A stretch of 64,000 nucleotides of DNA from Streptomyces sp. NBS 14/10 (GCF_002224125.1 NZ_NCSM01000066.1:1-64000), one strand, 5' to 3'. Counted from the first letter of the stretch, positions 32,713 through 42,133 are shown. Notes: a model not told the origin generated them from the sequence alone. Numbers and translations are program-made.

Positions 32713-33597
32713 TCAGCAGGTCGTGGGGGTGGCGTGTTCCGGATCGAGGGCGTTGACCGCCTCATGGAAGGCGACCCGGTCGGTCATGGCGATCGTGACG
32801 TGCTCCGACAGATCGCTCGGGCACAGGTCCTGGACCACGACGTTCTTGACGTCGGACCCGGTGAGGAACTGCGCGCGGTAGGGCGTGGCGACCTCGTCGT
32901 ACTTGGTGGAGATGACGGTGTAGCGCACGCCGGGGACGGTGTCGCCGCCCTCGTTGAGCCGGGTGAGGAACGCCGACCCGACCACCTGGTCCGTCAGACC
33001 GGGCGTGTGCTTGGCGAGCACATCGGCCGCGCCCGGGAAGTAGTCGAGCAGCTTGGTGAGCCCGGACAGGGTGGTCCCGTGGTTGGTGGGCGCCAGGCCG
33101 ACCAGGGCGTTGACCTTGGCCGCGCCGCCGAGGAACTTCAGGTAGTAGCGGGGCATCATCCCGCCCTGGGAGTGGCCGACGATGTCGACCTTGGCGGCCC
33201 CGGTGGCGGTGCGCACCCGGTCGACGTACGCGGACAGCTGCTTCGCCGAATCGGCGATCGGGCCGAGGCCGTAGAAGATGGGCACGCCGGGCAGTTGGCC
33301 GTAGTCGAGGGAGAAGACGCAGTAGCCGCGGTCGACCAGGTACGGGGCGAAAGCGAGCCAGTTGTCGACCGAGTTGCCGAGGGTGCCGTGCACCAGGACG
33401 ACGGGGCGGGGGTGCTGGGCGGACGGCTTGCACGAATAGTCGTTCCAGCCGCTGCTCGTCGCGCTCTGACCGGCGGCGGTTTCGTCGGGCGCGGCGCTCG
33501 CGGCGACCGGCGCCATGGCCGCCGCGACCGCCGCGACCGTCAGGGCCATAGCGGGCAGTGACCTGCGGAGCGAGCGGATACGCCTCCAGTGCGACAT
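32713..33597 (-). CDS. Secreted lipase/triacylglycerol hydrolase
   Basis: 294-residue exported alpha/beta hydrolase of lipase class 2. The signal peptide (about 1-36) ends APVAASA. VVLVHGTLGNSVDNW (about 66-80) provides the oxyanion hole, and VDIVGHSQGGMMPRYYL (about 138-154) the serine nucleophile; the acid and histidine lie near DLCPSDLSEHVTIAM. Four cysteines, including the last residue, can form disulfides outside the cell. ATG 33597 has GAGGAG 8 nt upstream. Hydrolyses esters or lipids in the medium. Confidence 0.92.
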   Translation of the reverse strand: MSHWRRIRSLRRSLPAMALTVAAVAAAMAPVAASAAPDETAAGQSATSSGWNDYSCKPSAQHPRPVVLVHGTLGNSVDNWLAFAPYLVDRGYCVFSLDYGQLPGVPIFYGLGPIADSAKQLSAYVDRVRTATGAAKVDIVGHSQGGMMPRYYLKFLGGAAKVNALVGLAPTNHGTTLSGLTKLLDYFPGAADVLAKHTPGLTDQVVGSAFLTRLNEGGDTVPGVRYTVISTKYDEVATPYRAQFLTGSDVKNVVVQDLCPSDLSEHVTIAMTDRVAFHEAVNALDPEHATPTTC

Positions 33598-33829
33598 CAC
33601 ATGGACTCCTCGCTGGTGGGGGAGGGTTGCGCAGGACCGTGCGCTCTGCGATCCGGATCACAGGGGTGGTGTGTCGGCCTTAAATTACGCGCCAGTAGCA
33701 AGGCCATCCAGCCATCCGTAGGTGAAGAAAACCTCACCCACCCCGCACGGAACGTCCAGGAACACGGCCCTGTCAGAGGGGTGGCGTAGAGTCGGCAGCA
33801 CGTGATCTCGAGGACGACGGGGGACTCTG

Positions 33830-34459
33830 ATGAGCACAACAGACCTGGTGGAGGTCTCGTCCGAGGCCGAGTTGCGGGAGCTGGTCGGCGAGCCCAATCA
33901 GCAGGCGGCCAACAAGTCCCGTCCCGCGCTGCATCAGTTGGACCGGGAGTGGCTGGCCCGGTCGCCGTTCTGTCTGATCGCCACCTCGGACGCCCAGGGG
34001 CGGTGCGACGTCTCCCCCAAGGGCGACCCCGCGGGGTTCACGCTCGTGCTCGACGACACGACCATCGCGATCCCGGACCGCCCGGGCAACAAGCGGATGG
34101 ACGGCTTTCGCAACGTGCTCGCCAATCCCCAGGTCGGGCTGATCTATCTGCTGCCCGGACGCAGTGACACGCTCCGGATCAACGGCCGGGCGCGGCTGCT
34201 GCGTGACGCCCCGTTCTTCGACGACATGGTGGTCAAGCGCAACCGCCCGCGGCTCGCTCTCCTCGTCGAGATCGAAGAGGTCTTCCACCACTGCGCCAAG
34301 GCGTTTCTGCGCTCTGAGCTCTGGAAGCCGGAGACCTGGCGCCCGGACGAGCTGCCGTCCAGGCCCCGGATATGCAAGGCGCTCGAAGCCCCGGATGTCC
34401 CCCTGGAGGCGCTGGAGGAGCACTACGGCCCGAAGTACGCGGAGCGGCTTTACGGCTGA
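33830..34459 (+). CDS. Pyridoxamine 5'-phosphate oxidase family protein
   Basis: 209-residue FMN-binding split-barrel protein of the MSMEG_1061 type. Core: LARSPFCLIATSDAQGRCDVSPKGDPAGFTLVLDDTTIAIPDRPGNKRMDGFRNVLANPQVGLIYLLPGRSDTLRINGRARL (about 43-125), with EEVFHHCAKAFLRSELWKPETW near the end. These proteins bind flavin (FMN or F420) and reduce small molecules; the actual substrate is unknown. Preceded by a 232-bp gap (33598-33829) that contains no gene and only promoter-like AT-richer sequence. Confidence 0.88.
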   Translation: MSTTDLVEVSSEAELRELVGEPNQQAANKSRPALHQLDREWLARSPFCLIATSDAQGRCDVSPKGDPAGFTLVLDDTTIAIPDRPGNKRMDGFRNVLANPQVGLIYLLPGRSDTLRINGRARLLRDAPFFDDMVVKRNRPRLALLVEIEEVFHHCAKAFLRSELWKPETWRPDELPSRPRICKALEAPDVPLEALEEHYGPKYAERLYG

Positions 34460-34552
34460 GGCGGCCCGGATGCTCTGGGCGACCAGGGCGGCCAGCGCAC
34501 ATCAAGCGCCCGGGGCACGTCAAAGGGCGCTTCGGTCACAAGGACGCTTCGG

Positions 34553-35668
34553 TTACCAGATGTCGAATCCCCCGGCCGGGCGCACCGCCCGCTCGCCGAA
34601 GCGGGCCCGTGCCCGGTCGACTGCGGCCTCGATACGGCGGGCCTTGTCGTCCGCGGGGTCGAAGGTCAGCTGGTGGGAGGCCAGTTCGGCGGCGGCCAGC
34701 CCCTCGGCGCGCAGCGCGATGGACCGCACCCGGGCCCGCTGCAGGCCGAGCGCGGCGTGCAGGGCGTACGCGGTGGCGATCAGCGCCGGGGTGTGGGCCG
34801 TCGGTTCGGCCAGGGTCCGGCTGCGGGTGGTCGTGGAGCGGTCGGCGTAGCGGACGGTGAGCGTGAGGGCGCGGGCGACCTGTCCGCTGGTGCGCAGCCG
34901 GGAGCCGAGCCGGTCCGCGAGGGTGAGCAGCGCGCGGCATCTGCGTTCCGGGTCCAGCTCGTCGTGGCCGAAGCGGTGTTCGGCGGCGATGGAGCGGGCC
35001 GGGGCGTTCGGGGTGACGGGGACGGGGTCGATCCCGCGCGACCAGTCGTGCACCCGGCGGGCGGTGGCCGGGCCGAGGATCCGGCGCAGGGTGGGCAGCG
35101 GCACGGCGGCGATCCGGGCGGCGCTGTCGAGGCCGTACGAGCACAGGGTGCGGGCGGTCGCCTGGCCGACGCCGGGCAGGGCGGTGGGGGGCTTGTCCGC
35201 GAGGAAGGCGGCGACCGCGTCCGGGTCGTCGGGGACGGTACGGACCGCGCCGGCGTCGTGTGCGGCCATGCGGGCGAGCAGCGGGTTGGCGGCGACGCCG
35301 ACGGTGCAGTCGACGCCGTACCGGGCCAGCGCCCGGACCCGTACGATCTCCGCCAGTCCGGCCGCGTCCCGGTCGAAGTAGCGCAGCGCGCCGGCGACAT
35401 CGGCGAGCGCGGCGTCGGGCGGCACCGCCTCGACGACGGGGGTCACCTCGGCGAGCAGGGCGAGCAGGCCCTCGTAGGTGTCCGCGCCCAGAACGGGTCC
35501 GGGGCGGCCGGGGCCACGACGGCCAGGACCGGGGCCGGGGCCAGGACCTCGGCCGGCGCCTCGGCCGGGCGTGTCGGGGGCCGTCCCCGCCGTTCCCCCG
35601 GCGGGGTGGAAGCGCACGTACAGCACATGCGGTTGCTCATGGGTCTCATGGGTCGGTTGGGGAGTCAT
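34553..35668 (-). CDS. Y-family polymerase-like protein (ImuB-like)
   Basis: 371-residue protein resembling ImuB/DinB. The palm reads VLYVRFHPA where active enzymes have DMDAFF, and PPDAALADV where they have SIDEAFLD, so the acidic triad is mostly lost. The helix-hairpin-helix LADKPPTALPGVGQATARTLCSYGLDSAARIA and the little finger (AEHRFGHDELDP to the end) are intact. A Gly/Pro/Arg tract (about 25-55) sits in the palm. ImuB proteins are non-catalytic bridges between DnaE2 and the beta clamp. ATGA overlap with dnaE2. No imuA-like gene is next to it. Confidence 0.85.
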   Translation of the reverse strand: MTPQPTHETHEQPHVLYVRFHPAGGTAGTAPDTPGRGAGRGPGPGPGPGRRGPGRPGPVLGADTYEGLLALLAEVTPVVEAVPPDAALADVAGALRYFDRDAAGLAEIVRVRALARYGVDCTVGVAANPLLARMAAHDAGAVRTVPDDPDAVAAFLADKPPTALPGVGQATARTLCSYGLDSAARIAAVPLPTLRRILGPATARRVHDWSRGIDPVPVTPNAPARSIAAEHRFGHDELDPERRCRALLTLADRLGSRLRTSGQVARALTLTVRYADRSTTTRSRTLAEPTAHTPALIATAYALHAALGLQRARVRSIALRAEGLAAAELASHQLTFDPADDKARRIEAAVDRARARFGERAVRPAGGFDIW

Positions 35669-38600
35669 CCCGCGCTCCCTGGGCTGGAATGCCACAGCTT
35701 GCGGCCGGTGGCGGCCTGTTCGCCCGCGGGCTGGAGGTCGGCCCACGGGTGCATGGCGTAGCCGGTGGGCAGGTGGATGCGGCGCCCGGAGTCACCGCCG
35801 GTCCCGCTCCCGGCTTCGTTCCCGGCCTCGCTCCCGGCTTCCGCGTCCGCGTCGGCGGGGGCACCGGGCTCGGGCTCCGCCCGGCCCGCGCCCGTACCCG
35901 CCCCCGCGCCCGCGCCCGCGAGTTCGGCGGCGACTGCCTCCAGGCCGCCCTCGCGCCGGAGTTCGGCCAGCTCAGCGAGGTTCCAGACCGCCGAGCCGAC
36001 GACGCTGAGGCTGCGCGGCCCGCGCCGCTGGACCACGCCGCGCACCAGCAGCAGCCAGGAGTGGAAGACGGTGTGCGCGCACGCGGCGTGGCTGTCGTCG
36101 AAGAAGGCGCAGTCGACCAGCCCCGTGCCGTCGTCGAGCGTGGTGAAGATGACGCGCCGCCCCGAGCGGATCGGCGGCGTCTGGGTGGCGGCCTTGGCCC
36201 CGGCGACCAGCACGGTCTCGCCGTGCCGCGCATCGCGCAGCCGCTTCGCCGGGACCGCGCCCAGCTCCTCCAGGAAGGCCCGGTGGTCGCCCATGAGGTG
36301 GCGCGAGACGTCCATGCCGAGGATGCCGAGCTCGGCGCCGAGGCGTTCCTCCGGGTTCAGGTCGGGCAGCCCGGCGGGGGCGGGCGGCGCGGTCTCGGCC
36401 AGCGGGAGCTGGCCCTCGCCGGTGCCGTCGCGCCGGGCGCCCCGCTGCTGCCGGTGCAGTTCGGCGATCTGCAGCAGCAGATCGCGGCGGCTGGTGCCGA
36501 AGGCGTCCAACGCGCCGACCTGGGCGAGCCGTTCGGCGACCGGCCGCCCGGGGTGGGCGCGCCGCCACAGGTCCTGGAGCGAGGAGTACGGCTGCCCGGC
36601 CGCGATCCGCTCGGTCTCGGCCTCGCTGATGCCGTGCACGTCACTCAGCGCGAGCCGGACCCCGAAGCCCGCGCCCACGGAGCCGGGGGCCGTGAAGCCC
36701 GCGCCCGTAGAGCCCACACGGGTGGACCCCGCGCCCGCGGACCCCGTACCCGCGGAACCGGCGCCCATGGACCCCGCGCCCGTGGAACCCGCACCCGCGG
36801 AGCCCGCGCCCCTGGAACTCGCGCCTGTAGAGCTCACGCCCATGGGCCCCGTACCCGCCGCCCCGGCTGCTGACGCCCCGTCACCAGACACCAGTTCGAT
36901 TCGATAATCCGCGCCCGACCGGTTCACATCCAGCGGCAGAATCGGCACCCCACGCCGCCGCGCGTCCGCCAGCAGCAGCCGCTTCGGGTACATCCCGGGG
37001 TCGTGGGTGAGCACCCCGGCGTAGAAGGCCGCCGGGTGGTGCGCCTTGAGCCAGGCGGACTGGTAGGTCGGCACCGCGAAGGCCACGGCGTGCGCCTTGC
37101 AGAAGCCGTACGACCCGAACGCCTCGACGATCTCCCAGGTGCGCGCCAGCACCTCCGGCCGGTAGCCGCGGTTCGCCGCCTCCGCGTGGAACCAGGCCCG
37201 TACCCGCCCCTGCCGCTCGGGGTTGGACAGCGCGCGCCGCGCCTCGTCGGCGAGGTCCCGTTCGCAGCCCGTCATGATCGACAGGATCTTGATGATCTGC
37301 TCATGGAAGACGACCACGCCGTACGTCTCGCGCAGCGCGTCCTCCAGGTCCGGATGCGGATAGCGCGGCGGTTTGCGGCCGTGCCGCGCCTCGATGAAGG
37401 GGCGCACCATGTCGGCCGCGACCGGGCCTGGCCTGAAGAGCGAGATGTCGACCACGAGGTCGTGGAAGGAGGTGGGCTGCAGCCGGCCGAGGAGGTCGCG
37501 CTGGCCGGGCGATTCGATCTGGAAGCAGCCCAGCGTCTCGGTGGAGCGGATCAGGTCGTAGGTCGCCGGGTCGTTCGGCCGCACCACCCCGGGGTCGTCG
37601 AGGTCCAGCGGGCGGCCCGTGACCCGCGCCACCTCCGCGGCCGCGTGCGCCATCGAGGACTGCATCCGCACCCCGAGGACATCGAGCTTGAGCAGCCCCA
37701 GGTCCTCGACGTCGTCCTTGTCGAACTGCGACATGGGGAAGCCCTCGCCGCTGGTGGGCACGACGGGCGTACGGGCCCGCAGTCCGGCGTCGGAGAGCAG
37801 CACTCCGCACGGGTGCATGGCGATGCCGCGGGGCAGCCCGTCCAGCGCCTCGACCAGCTCCCAGAGCCTGCCGTAACGTTTCTGCTCGGCCGCGACCGCG
37901 CTCAGCTCGGGCAGTTCGGCGAGCGCCGCGCGGGCGTCGCGGGCGCGGATGTGCGGGAAGGATTTGGCGAGCCGGTCCACCTCGGCCGGGTCCATGCCGA
38001 GGGCCGCGCCCACGTCCCGTACGGCGTGGCGCACCCGGTAGGTCTCGGGCATCGAGACGGTCGCGACCCGCTCCGCCCCGAAGCGGTCGAAGATCGTGCG
38101 GTAGACCTCCAGACGGCGCGCGGACTCCACGTCGATGTCGATATCGGGCAGCGCGGCCCGCCGCACCGACAGGAACCGCTCCATCAGCAGGCCGTTCGCG
38201 ACGGGGTCGGCGTGCGCGATGCCGAGCAGGTGGTTGACGAAGGAGCCGGCGCCGGAGCCGCGGGCGGCCACCCGGATGCCGAGCGCCCGGGTGTCGTCGA
38301 CGACCTGGGCGACGGTGAGGAAGTACGAGGCGAAGCCCAGCCGCTCGATGGTGTGCAGCTCGTCCTCCAGCCGCCCCCACCGCTCGTGGTCGCGGTCGTA
38401 GCCGCGCAGCACCATGGCGGCGGCGCAGCGCGAGCGCAGCACCCGCTCGGCGCTCCGGTGCCCGGCCCCGACCAGATGCGGCTCGGGGAAGTGGATGCTG
38501 CCGAGGCCGATGTGGTCCTCGGGGTCGACGAGGCATGCGGCGGCGGTGCGCTCGGTCTCCTCAAGCAGCCGGTACGCGGCGTCCTGCCGCCACCCCGCGG

Positions 38601-39504
38601 CCTCAGCGATCTTCTCGGCGATCCGCGCCATGTCCCGCGGGCCCTTGAGCCAGCGCTCACCGCTGTCGAGCGCCGCGGGGTCGCGCGGGTCGATCGGCAC
38701 CAGCCTGCGGGCGGCGTCCAGTACGTCGGCGACCGGGCCCTGCCCCGGATCGGCGTACCGTACGGCGTTGCTCAGCACGGCCCGTACGCCCTGGTCGGCG
38801 GCGAAGCCGACGGTACGGGCGGCGAGCCGCAGCGAACCGGGGCCGGTGCCGGTGCGGCCGTGCCACACGGCCTCCAGGCGCAGCGCGTCACCGAACAGTT
38901 CGCGCCAGGGGGCGATCAGGTGCTCGGCCCGGTCGGGCCGCCCGGCGGCCAGGGCCCGGCCGATGTCGGAGTCCGGGCCGAGGAGCACGGTCAGCGGGGC
39001 GAGGGCGGTGGCGCCGCCGCCGCTTTCGAGGTCTTCCCAGTGCAGCAGGGGCTGCCCGGCGCCGCCCGCATGGGCCCCTGAGCGGGTGCCTGCATGGGCT
39101 CCTGCTTCGGAGTGGGCTCCCGCAGGGGCCTCTCCCGCATGGGCGGCGGAGACCAGTCCGCACAGCGCGGCCCAGCCGGCCGCGCCGCCCCGCGCCAGGA
39201 AGACCGCCCGGGGCGCGGACTCATCGATGAACGCCCCGCCGCGCACCGGCGTGCGCCGGCGGACCGTACGCCCCGGCTCTGGGGCCCGCGCCTGTACGGC
39301 GAGGTCCACCCCGAAGAGCGGCCGCACCCCCGCGGCCGCGCCCGCCTTGGCGAACCGGACCGCCCCGGCGAGGCTGTCGCGGTCGGTCAGCGCGATCGCG
39401 TCCATGCCGCGCTCGGCGGCGCACTGGGCCAGCCGCTCCGGGTGGACGGCTCCGTACCGCATGGAGAACCCGGAGGCGGTGTGCAGATGCGTGAACCCTG
39501 GCAT
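35665..39504 (-). CDS. dnaE2: Error-prone DNA polymerase III alpha subunit DnaE2
   Basis: 1279-residue C-family polymerase. PHP domain at about 4-200 (FTHLHTASGFSMRYG, AIALTDRD, GVRPLFGVDL), catalytic palm with FLSVRRAALPDIDIDVESARR near 450, then GQRDLLGRLQPTSFHDLVVDISLFRPGP, tandem HhH and OB domain (RRVIFTTLDDGTGLVDCAFF). A GAGSTGAGS-type repeat (about 885-940) is inserted where other DnaE2 proteins are compact. It performs translesion synthesis and damage-induced mutagenesis. ATG 39504 follows AGGAGG; a LexA-type box lies 83 nt upstream. Confidence 0.94.
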   Translation of the reverse strand: MPGFTHLHTASGFSMRYGAVHPERLAQCAAERGMDAIALTDRDSLAGAVRFAKAGAAAGVRPLFGVDLAVQARAPEPGRTVRRRTPVRGGAFIDESAPRAVFLARGGAAGWAALCGLVSAAHAGEAPAGAHSEAGAHAGTRSGAHAGGAGQPLLHWEDLESGGGATALAPLTVLLGPDSDIGRALAAGRPDRAEHLIAPWRELFGDALRLEAVWHGRTGTGPGSLRLAARTVGFAADQGVRAVLSNAVRYADPGQGPVADVLDAARRLVPIDPRDPAALDSGERWLKGPRDMARIAEKIAEAAGWRQDAAYRLLEETERTAAACLVDPEDHIGLGSIHFPEPHLVGAGHRSAERVLRSRCAAAMVLRGYDRDHERWGRLEDELHTIERLGFASYFLTVAQVVDDTRALGIRVAARGSGAGSFVNHLLGIAHADPVANGLLMERFLSVRRAALPDIDIDVESARRLEVYRTIFDRFGAERVATVSMPETYRVRHAVRDVGAALGMDPAEVDRLAKSFPHIRARDARAALAELPELSAVAAEQKRYGRLWELVEALDGLPRGIAMHPCGVLLSDAGLRARTPVVPTSGEGFPMSQFDKDDVEDLGLLKLDVLGVRMQSSMAHAAAEVARVTGRPLDLDDPGVVRPNDPATYDLIRSTETLGCFQIESPGQRDLLGRLQPTSFHDLVVDISLFRPGPVAADMVRPFIEARHGRKPPRYPHPDLEDALRETYGVVVFHEQIIKILSIMTGCERDLADEARRALSNPERQGRVRAWFHAEAANRGYRPEVLARTWEIVEAFGSYGFCKAHAVAFAVPTYQSAWLKAHHPAAFYAGVLTHDPGMYPKRLLLADARRRGVPILPLDVNRSGADYRIELVSGDGASAAGAAGTGPMGVSSTGASSRGAGSAGAGSTGAGSMGAGSAGTGSAGAGSTRVGSTGAGFTAPGSVGAGFGVRLALSDVHGISEAETERIAAGQPYSSLQDLWRRAHPGRPVAERLAQVGALDAFGTSRRDLLLQIAELHRQQRGARRDGTGEGQLPLAETAPPAPAGLPDLNPEERLGAELGILGMDVSRHLMGDHRAFLEELGAVPAKRLRDARHGETVLVAGAKAATQTPPIRSGRRVIFTTLDDGTGLVDCAFFDDSHAACAHTVFHSWLLLVRGVVQRRGPRSLSVVGSAVWNLAELAELRREGGLEAVAAELAGAGAGAGTGAGRAEPEPGAPADADAEAGSEAGNEAGSGTGGDSGRRIHLPTGYAMHPWADLQPAGEQAATGRKLWHSSPGSAG
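36680..36860. repeat. In-frame 15-18-bp repeats in dnaE2
   Basis: Degenerate copies of cgcccgtggaacccgc and variants encode GAGS(T/M/A)GAGS runs at about residues 885-940 of DnaE2. Confidence 0.8.
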
Positions 39505-39586
39505 CCACACCTCCTGCTGTTTGTCGCACCCCCTGCCGTCCCTGCCCGCCACGCGGCGCAGCCCTCGCCCCACCTTAAACCAATTC

Positions 39587-39602
39587 TCGAACACTCGTGC
39601 GA
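39587..39602. promoter_or_regulatory. SOS box (LexA operator) of dnaE2
   Basis: TCGAAC, ACTC, GTGCGA matches the actinobacterial SOS consensus TCGAAC-N4-GTTCGA with one mismatch, 83 bp upstream of the dnaE2 start. The remainder of the 39505-39739 gap shows no gene. Confidence 0.8.
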
Positions 39603-39739
39603 AACGACCCGCCTCCCGCGTGACCTGCGGGAACAACATCCCTCCCCTTCACCATAAGGGACCAAAAGCCTCATAATCCCCATAGCGCATGGCGGTACAC
39701 CCATACCGGTCGGGCGGCCGGCCGCGTAAGGTCACCGCC

Positions 39740-40225
39740 ATGACCGACCGCCCCGGCCACTCCCCTGAATCCGACGACGCCGGCCTGCTCGGCCTGCTGC
39801 GCGAACAGCGCACCGGCGCGCTCGTCACCCTCAAACGCGACGGCCGCCCCCAGCTGTCCAACGTCGCCTTCGCCTACGACCCCGCGGCGCGCCTCATCCG
39901 CATCTCGGTCACCGACGGCCGAGCCAAGACCCGTAATCTGCGCCGCGATCCGCGCGCGAGCTTCTACGTCACCAGCGGCGACCGCTACTCCTACCTGGTC
40001 GCCGAGGGAAACGCCGAGCTGACCCCGGTCGCGGCCGATCCCCACGACGCCACCACCGACGAGCTGGTCGAGGTCTACCGCGCCGTTGCGGGCGAGCACC
40101 CGGACTGGGAGGAGTTCCGCGCCGCGATGGTCGCCGAAGGGCGGCTGGTGGTGCGGCTGCGGGCCGAGCGGGCGTACGGGTGGGGGCGGGAGAGCGGCGC
40201 GCTGAGCGGCCCGCTCGACGGTTAG
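39740..40225 (+). CDS. PPOX class F420-dependent enzyme
   Basis: 161-residue split-barrel flavin/deazaflavin protein. LLREQRTGALVTLKRDGRPQLSNVAFAYDPAARLIRISVTDGRAKTRNLRRDPRASFYVTSGDRYSYLVAEGNAEL (about 18-95) is typical of the F420-dependent PPOX group of actinobacteria; WGRESG ends it. Members reduce biliverdin, aflatoxin-like or other electrophilic compounds; the substrate here is unknown. ATG 39740 has AAGG upstream. Divergent from dnaE2. Confidence 0.9.
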   Translation: MTDRPGHSPESDDAGLLGLLREQRTGALVTLKRDGRPQLSNVAFAYDPAARLIRISVTDGRAKTRNLRRDPRASFYVTSGDRYSYLVAEGNAELTPVAADPHDATTDELVEVYRAVAGEHPDWEEFRAAMVAEGRLVVRLRAERAYGWGRESGALSGPLDG

Positions 40226-40316
40226 GCCGCGGCCGGTCCACGACGAGCCCTGGCCGGTCCACGGCTGGGCCACGACTGGGCCCTGACCGGCCCAGGTCAG
40301 ACCAGTTCAGGTCAGT

Positions 40317-41183
40317 TCAGTTCAGCAGCGCGGCCGTGAACGCCCCGCGGTGGGCCGCCAGCCAGGACTGCATACGGTCCCAGCGGCCCCATCCGCCACG
40401 CTCGGCCCACGCCTGGACGAAACCCGGGTCACCGTCGGCCACCCGGTCCGCGACGAAGGCCCGGCAGGTCTCGGCGGCCTGCTCGATGACCCCCGGCAGC
40501 TCGGCTCGTTCCCGCCGCGAGAGGCCGTAGCCGTCGGCGAGGATCCGCAGCCGCGCGGGGGCGTCCAGCTCGACGGGGTACAGGGCGGTCGCGGACGCGG
40601 GGTCGACCATGGGCACCCAGTAACGGGCCGTCATGGCGACGTCCCAGATGGGGCGGCCCGGGGCGGCGAAATCGAAATCGATCAAGGCGGCGGGACGGCC
40701 GTCACGGAACACGACGTTCTCCGGGCACACATCGTTATGGCACAGGATCGTTCCGCGCCCCGGACCTTCCGGGTCGGCCAGGTCCCGGGGCCACTCGGCA
40801 CGACCGTCCACCCCGACGGCCGCACATGCCTCGTGCAGCCGCCGCAGCAGGCTCCCCACCGACGCCAGGGCGGCCGGCGTCAGCGCCCAGCGCGGAAACG
40901 GCGGCAGGGCCACGTCGCCGGGGACGAAGGTCAACTGCTCTCGGCCGTCGGCGGTGAGCCGGACCGGGGTGGGAACGCCGTCGAAGCCGTGCTCCTTCAG
41001 GGCGATGAGGTGGGCGTGGACGGCGCGCGCATGGCGCGGCGCCGGGCGCTCCACCAGCTCACCGCGGCGGAAGACCGCACCCGCGTTCGCCAAGCCGCCG
41101 GCCAGCGCCTCCCCGTCCGACACCCCGTCTTCCGCCTCCGCCGTGCCGTCTTCCGCCGCTGTGCCGTCTTCCGCCGCCGTCAT
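40317..41183 (-). CDS. Aminoglycoside-type phosphotransferase (APH) family protein
   Basis: 288-residue kinase-like protein. The catalytic loop is ILCHNDVCPENVVF (about 146-159), the metal-binding Asp is in ALIDFDFAAPGRPIWDVA (about 166-183), and the substrate lobe follows. The classical N-terminal nucleotide loop is short. Related proteins phosphorylate antibiotics or small metabolites, and many have unknown substrates. The N-terminus has an AAEDGT repeat from 18-bp DNA repeats (41117-41181). No strong ribosome binding site precedes ATG 41183. Confidence 0.85.
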   Translation of the reverse strand: MTAAEDGTAAEDGTAEAEDGVSDGEALAGGLANAGAVFRRGELVERPAPRHARAVHAHLIALKEHGFDGVPTPVRLTADGREQLTFVPGDVALPPFPRWALTPAALASVGSLLRRLHEACAAVGVDGRAEWPRDLADPEGPGRGTILCHNDVCPENVVFRDGRPAALIDFDFAAPGRPIWDVAMTARYWVPMVDPASATALYPVELDAPARLRILADGYGLSRRERAELPGVIEQAAETCRAFVADRVADGDPGFVQAWAERGGWGRWDRMQSWLAAHRGAFTAALLN

Positions 41184-41227
41184 GACGAGCACGCTAGCGG
41201 CGGATCGGCTCCGGGCGGGCCGGACCG

Positions 41228-42133
41228 CTAAGGCCGCAGGATGAGCTTGCCGCGGGTGTGGCCGGTTTCGCTCTGCTCGTGGGCCTTGGCCGCGTCGGCG
41301 AGCGGATAGCTCTGGGCGATGAGCACCCGCAGCTGACCCGCGGCGGCGAGGCGGGCCTGGTCGGCGAGGGCCTCGGCGGAGCGTTCGCCGCCGCCGGAGA
41401 AGGTGACGCCGAGATCCGCGGCCTGGACGTCGGCGATGGTGACGATGCGGTCGGTCGTACCGCCGCGCAGCTCGATGGAGACTGGCAGGGCACCCTGCCC
41501 GGCGGCGTCGTAGACGGCGTCGACGCCGCGCGGGGCGACGGCGCGGACCCGGTCGGCGAGTCCTTCGCCGTAGGCGACGGGGATGGCGCCGAGCGAGCGC
41601 AGATAGTCGTGGTTGGCGGGCGAGGCGGTGCCGATGACGGTGGCGCCCCGGGCCACGGCGAGTTGGACGCCGACTCCGCCGACCGCGCCGGCGGCCCCGT
41701 GCAGCAGCAGGGTCTCGCCGTCCGTCAGCCGGAGGAGGTCGAGGACGCGCGCCGAGGTCTCGGCGGCCACGGGGAGCGCGGCGGCGGACTCCCAGTCGAG
41801 GCCGGCCGGTTTGGGGGCGACGACGGTGGCCAGGGCGTACGTGGCGTAGGCCCCGGTGTCGGTCCAGCCCAGCACCTCGTCGCCCACGGACAGGCCGGTC
41901 GCCCCCGGGCCGACCTCGTCGACGACCCCGGACGCCTCCTGGCCGGGGATCGCCGGGAACTCGGCGGGGCCCATCTGGGGCATCCAGCCACGGCGGATCT
42001 TGCAGTCGAGGGGGTTCACGGCCGCGGCCACGACCTTCAGCCGGACCTGCCCGGGGCCCGGATGCGGCTCCGCCATCTCCTTGAGCCGCAGCACCTCGGG
42101 GCCGCCGTACTCCTCGTAGACGATCGCCTTCAT
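41228..42133 (-). CDS. NADP-dependent quinone-type oxidoreductase
   Basis: 301-residue medium-chain dehydrogenase/reductase without zinc ligands. GroES-like domain (about 1-110): MKAIVYEEYGGPEVLRLKEM, NPLDCKIRRGWMP, FPAIPGQEASGVVDEVGPG. Rossmann motif LLLHGAAGAVGGVGVQLAVARGATVIGTAS (about 140-170), where AAGAVG binds NADPH. These enzymes reduce quinones or enones. ATG 42133 is chosen because the upstream extension lacks conservation. The 302-bp gap 42134-42435 to the divergent inhibitor gene contains no gene, only AT-richer promoter-like sequence with a CGATCGATCG run near 42353. Confidence 0.9.
   Translation of the reverse strand: MKAIVYEEYGGPEVLRLKEMAEPHPGPGQVRLKVVAAAVNPLDCKIRRGWMPQMGPAEFPAIPGQEASGVVDEVGPGATGLSVGDEVLGWTDTGAYATYALATVVAPKPAGLDWESAAALPVAAETSARVLDLLRLTDGETLLLHGAAGAVGGVGVQLAVARGATVIGTASPANHDYLRSLGAIPVAYGEGLADRVRAVAPRGVDAVYDAAGQGALPVSIELRGGTTDRIVTIADVQAADLGVTFSGGGERSAEALADQARLAAAGQLRVLIAQSYPLADAAKAHEQSETGHTRGKLILRP

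Noticed and set aside
40226..40316. Terminator between the F420-type and phosphotransferase genes
   Set aside because: Short direct repeats (ggtccacg, ttcag) and only weak pairing are present; no convincing hairpin.
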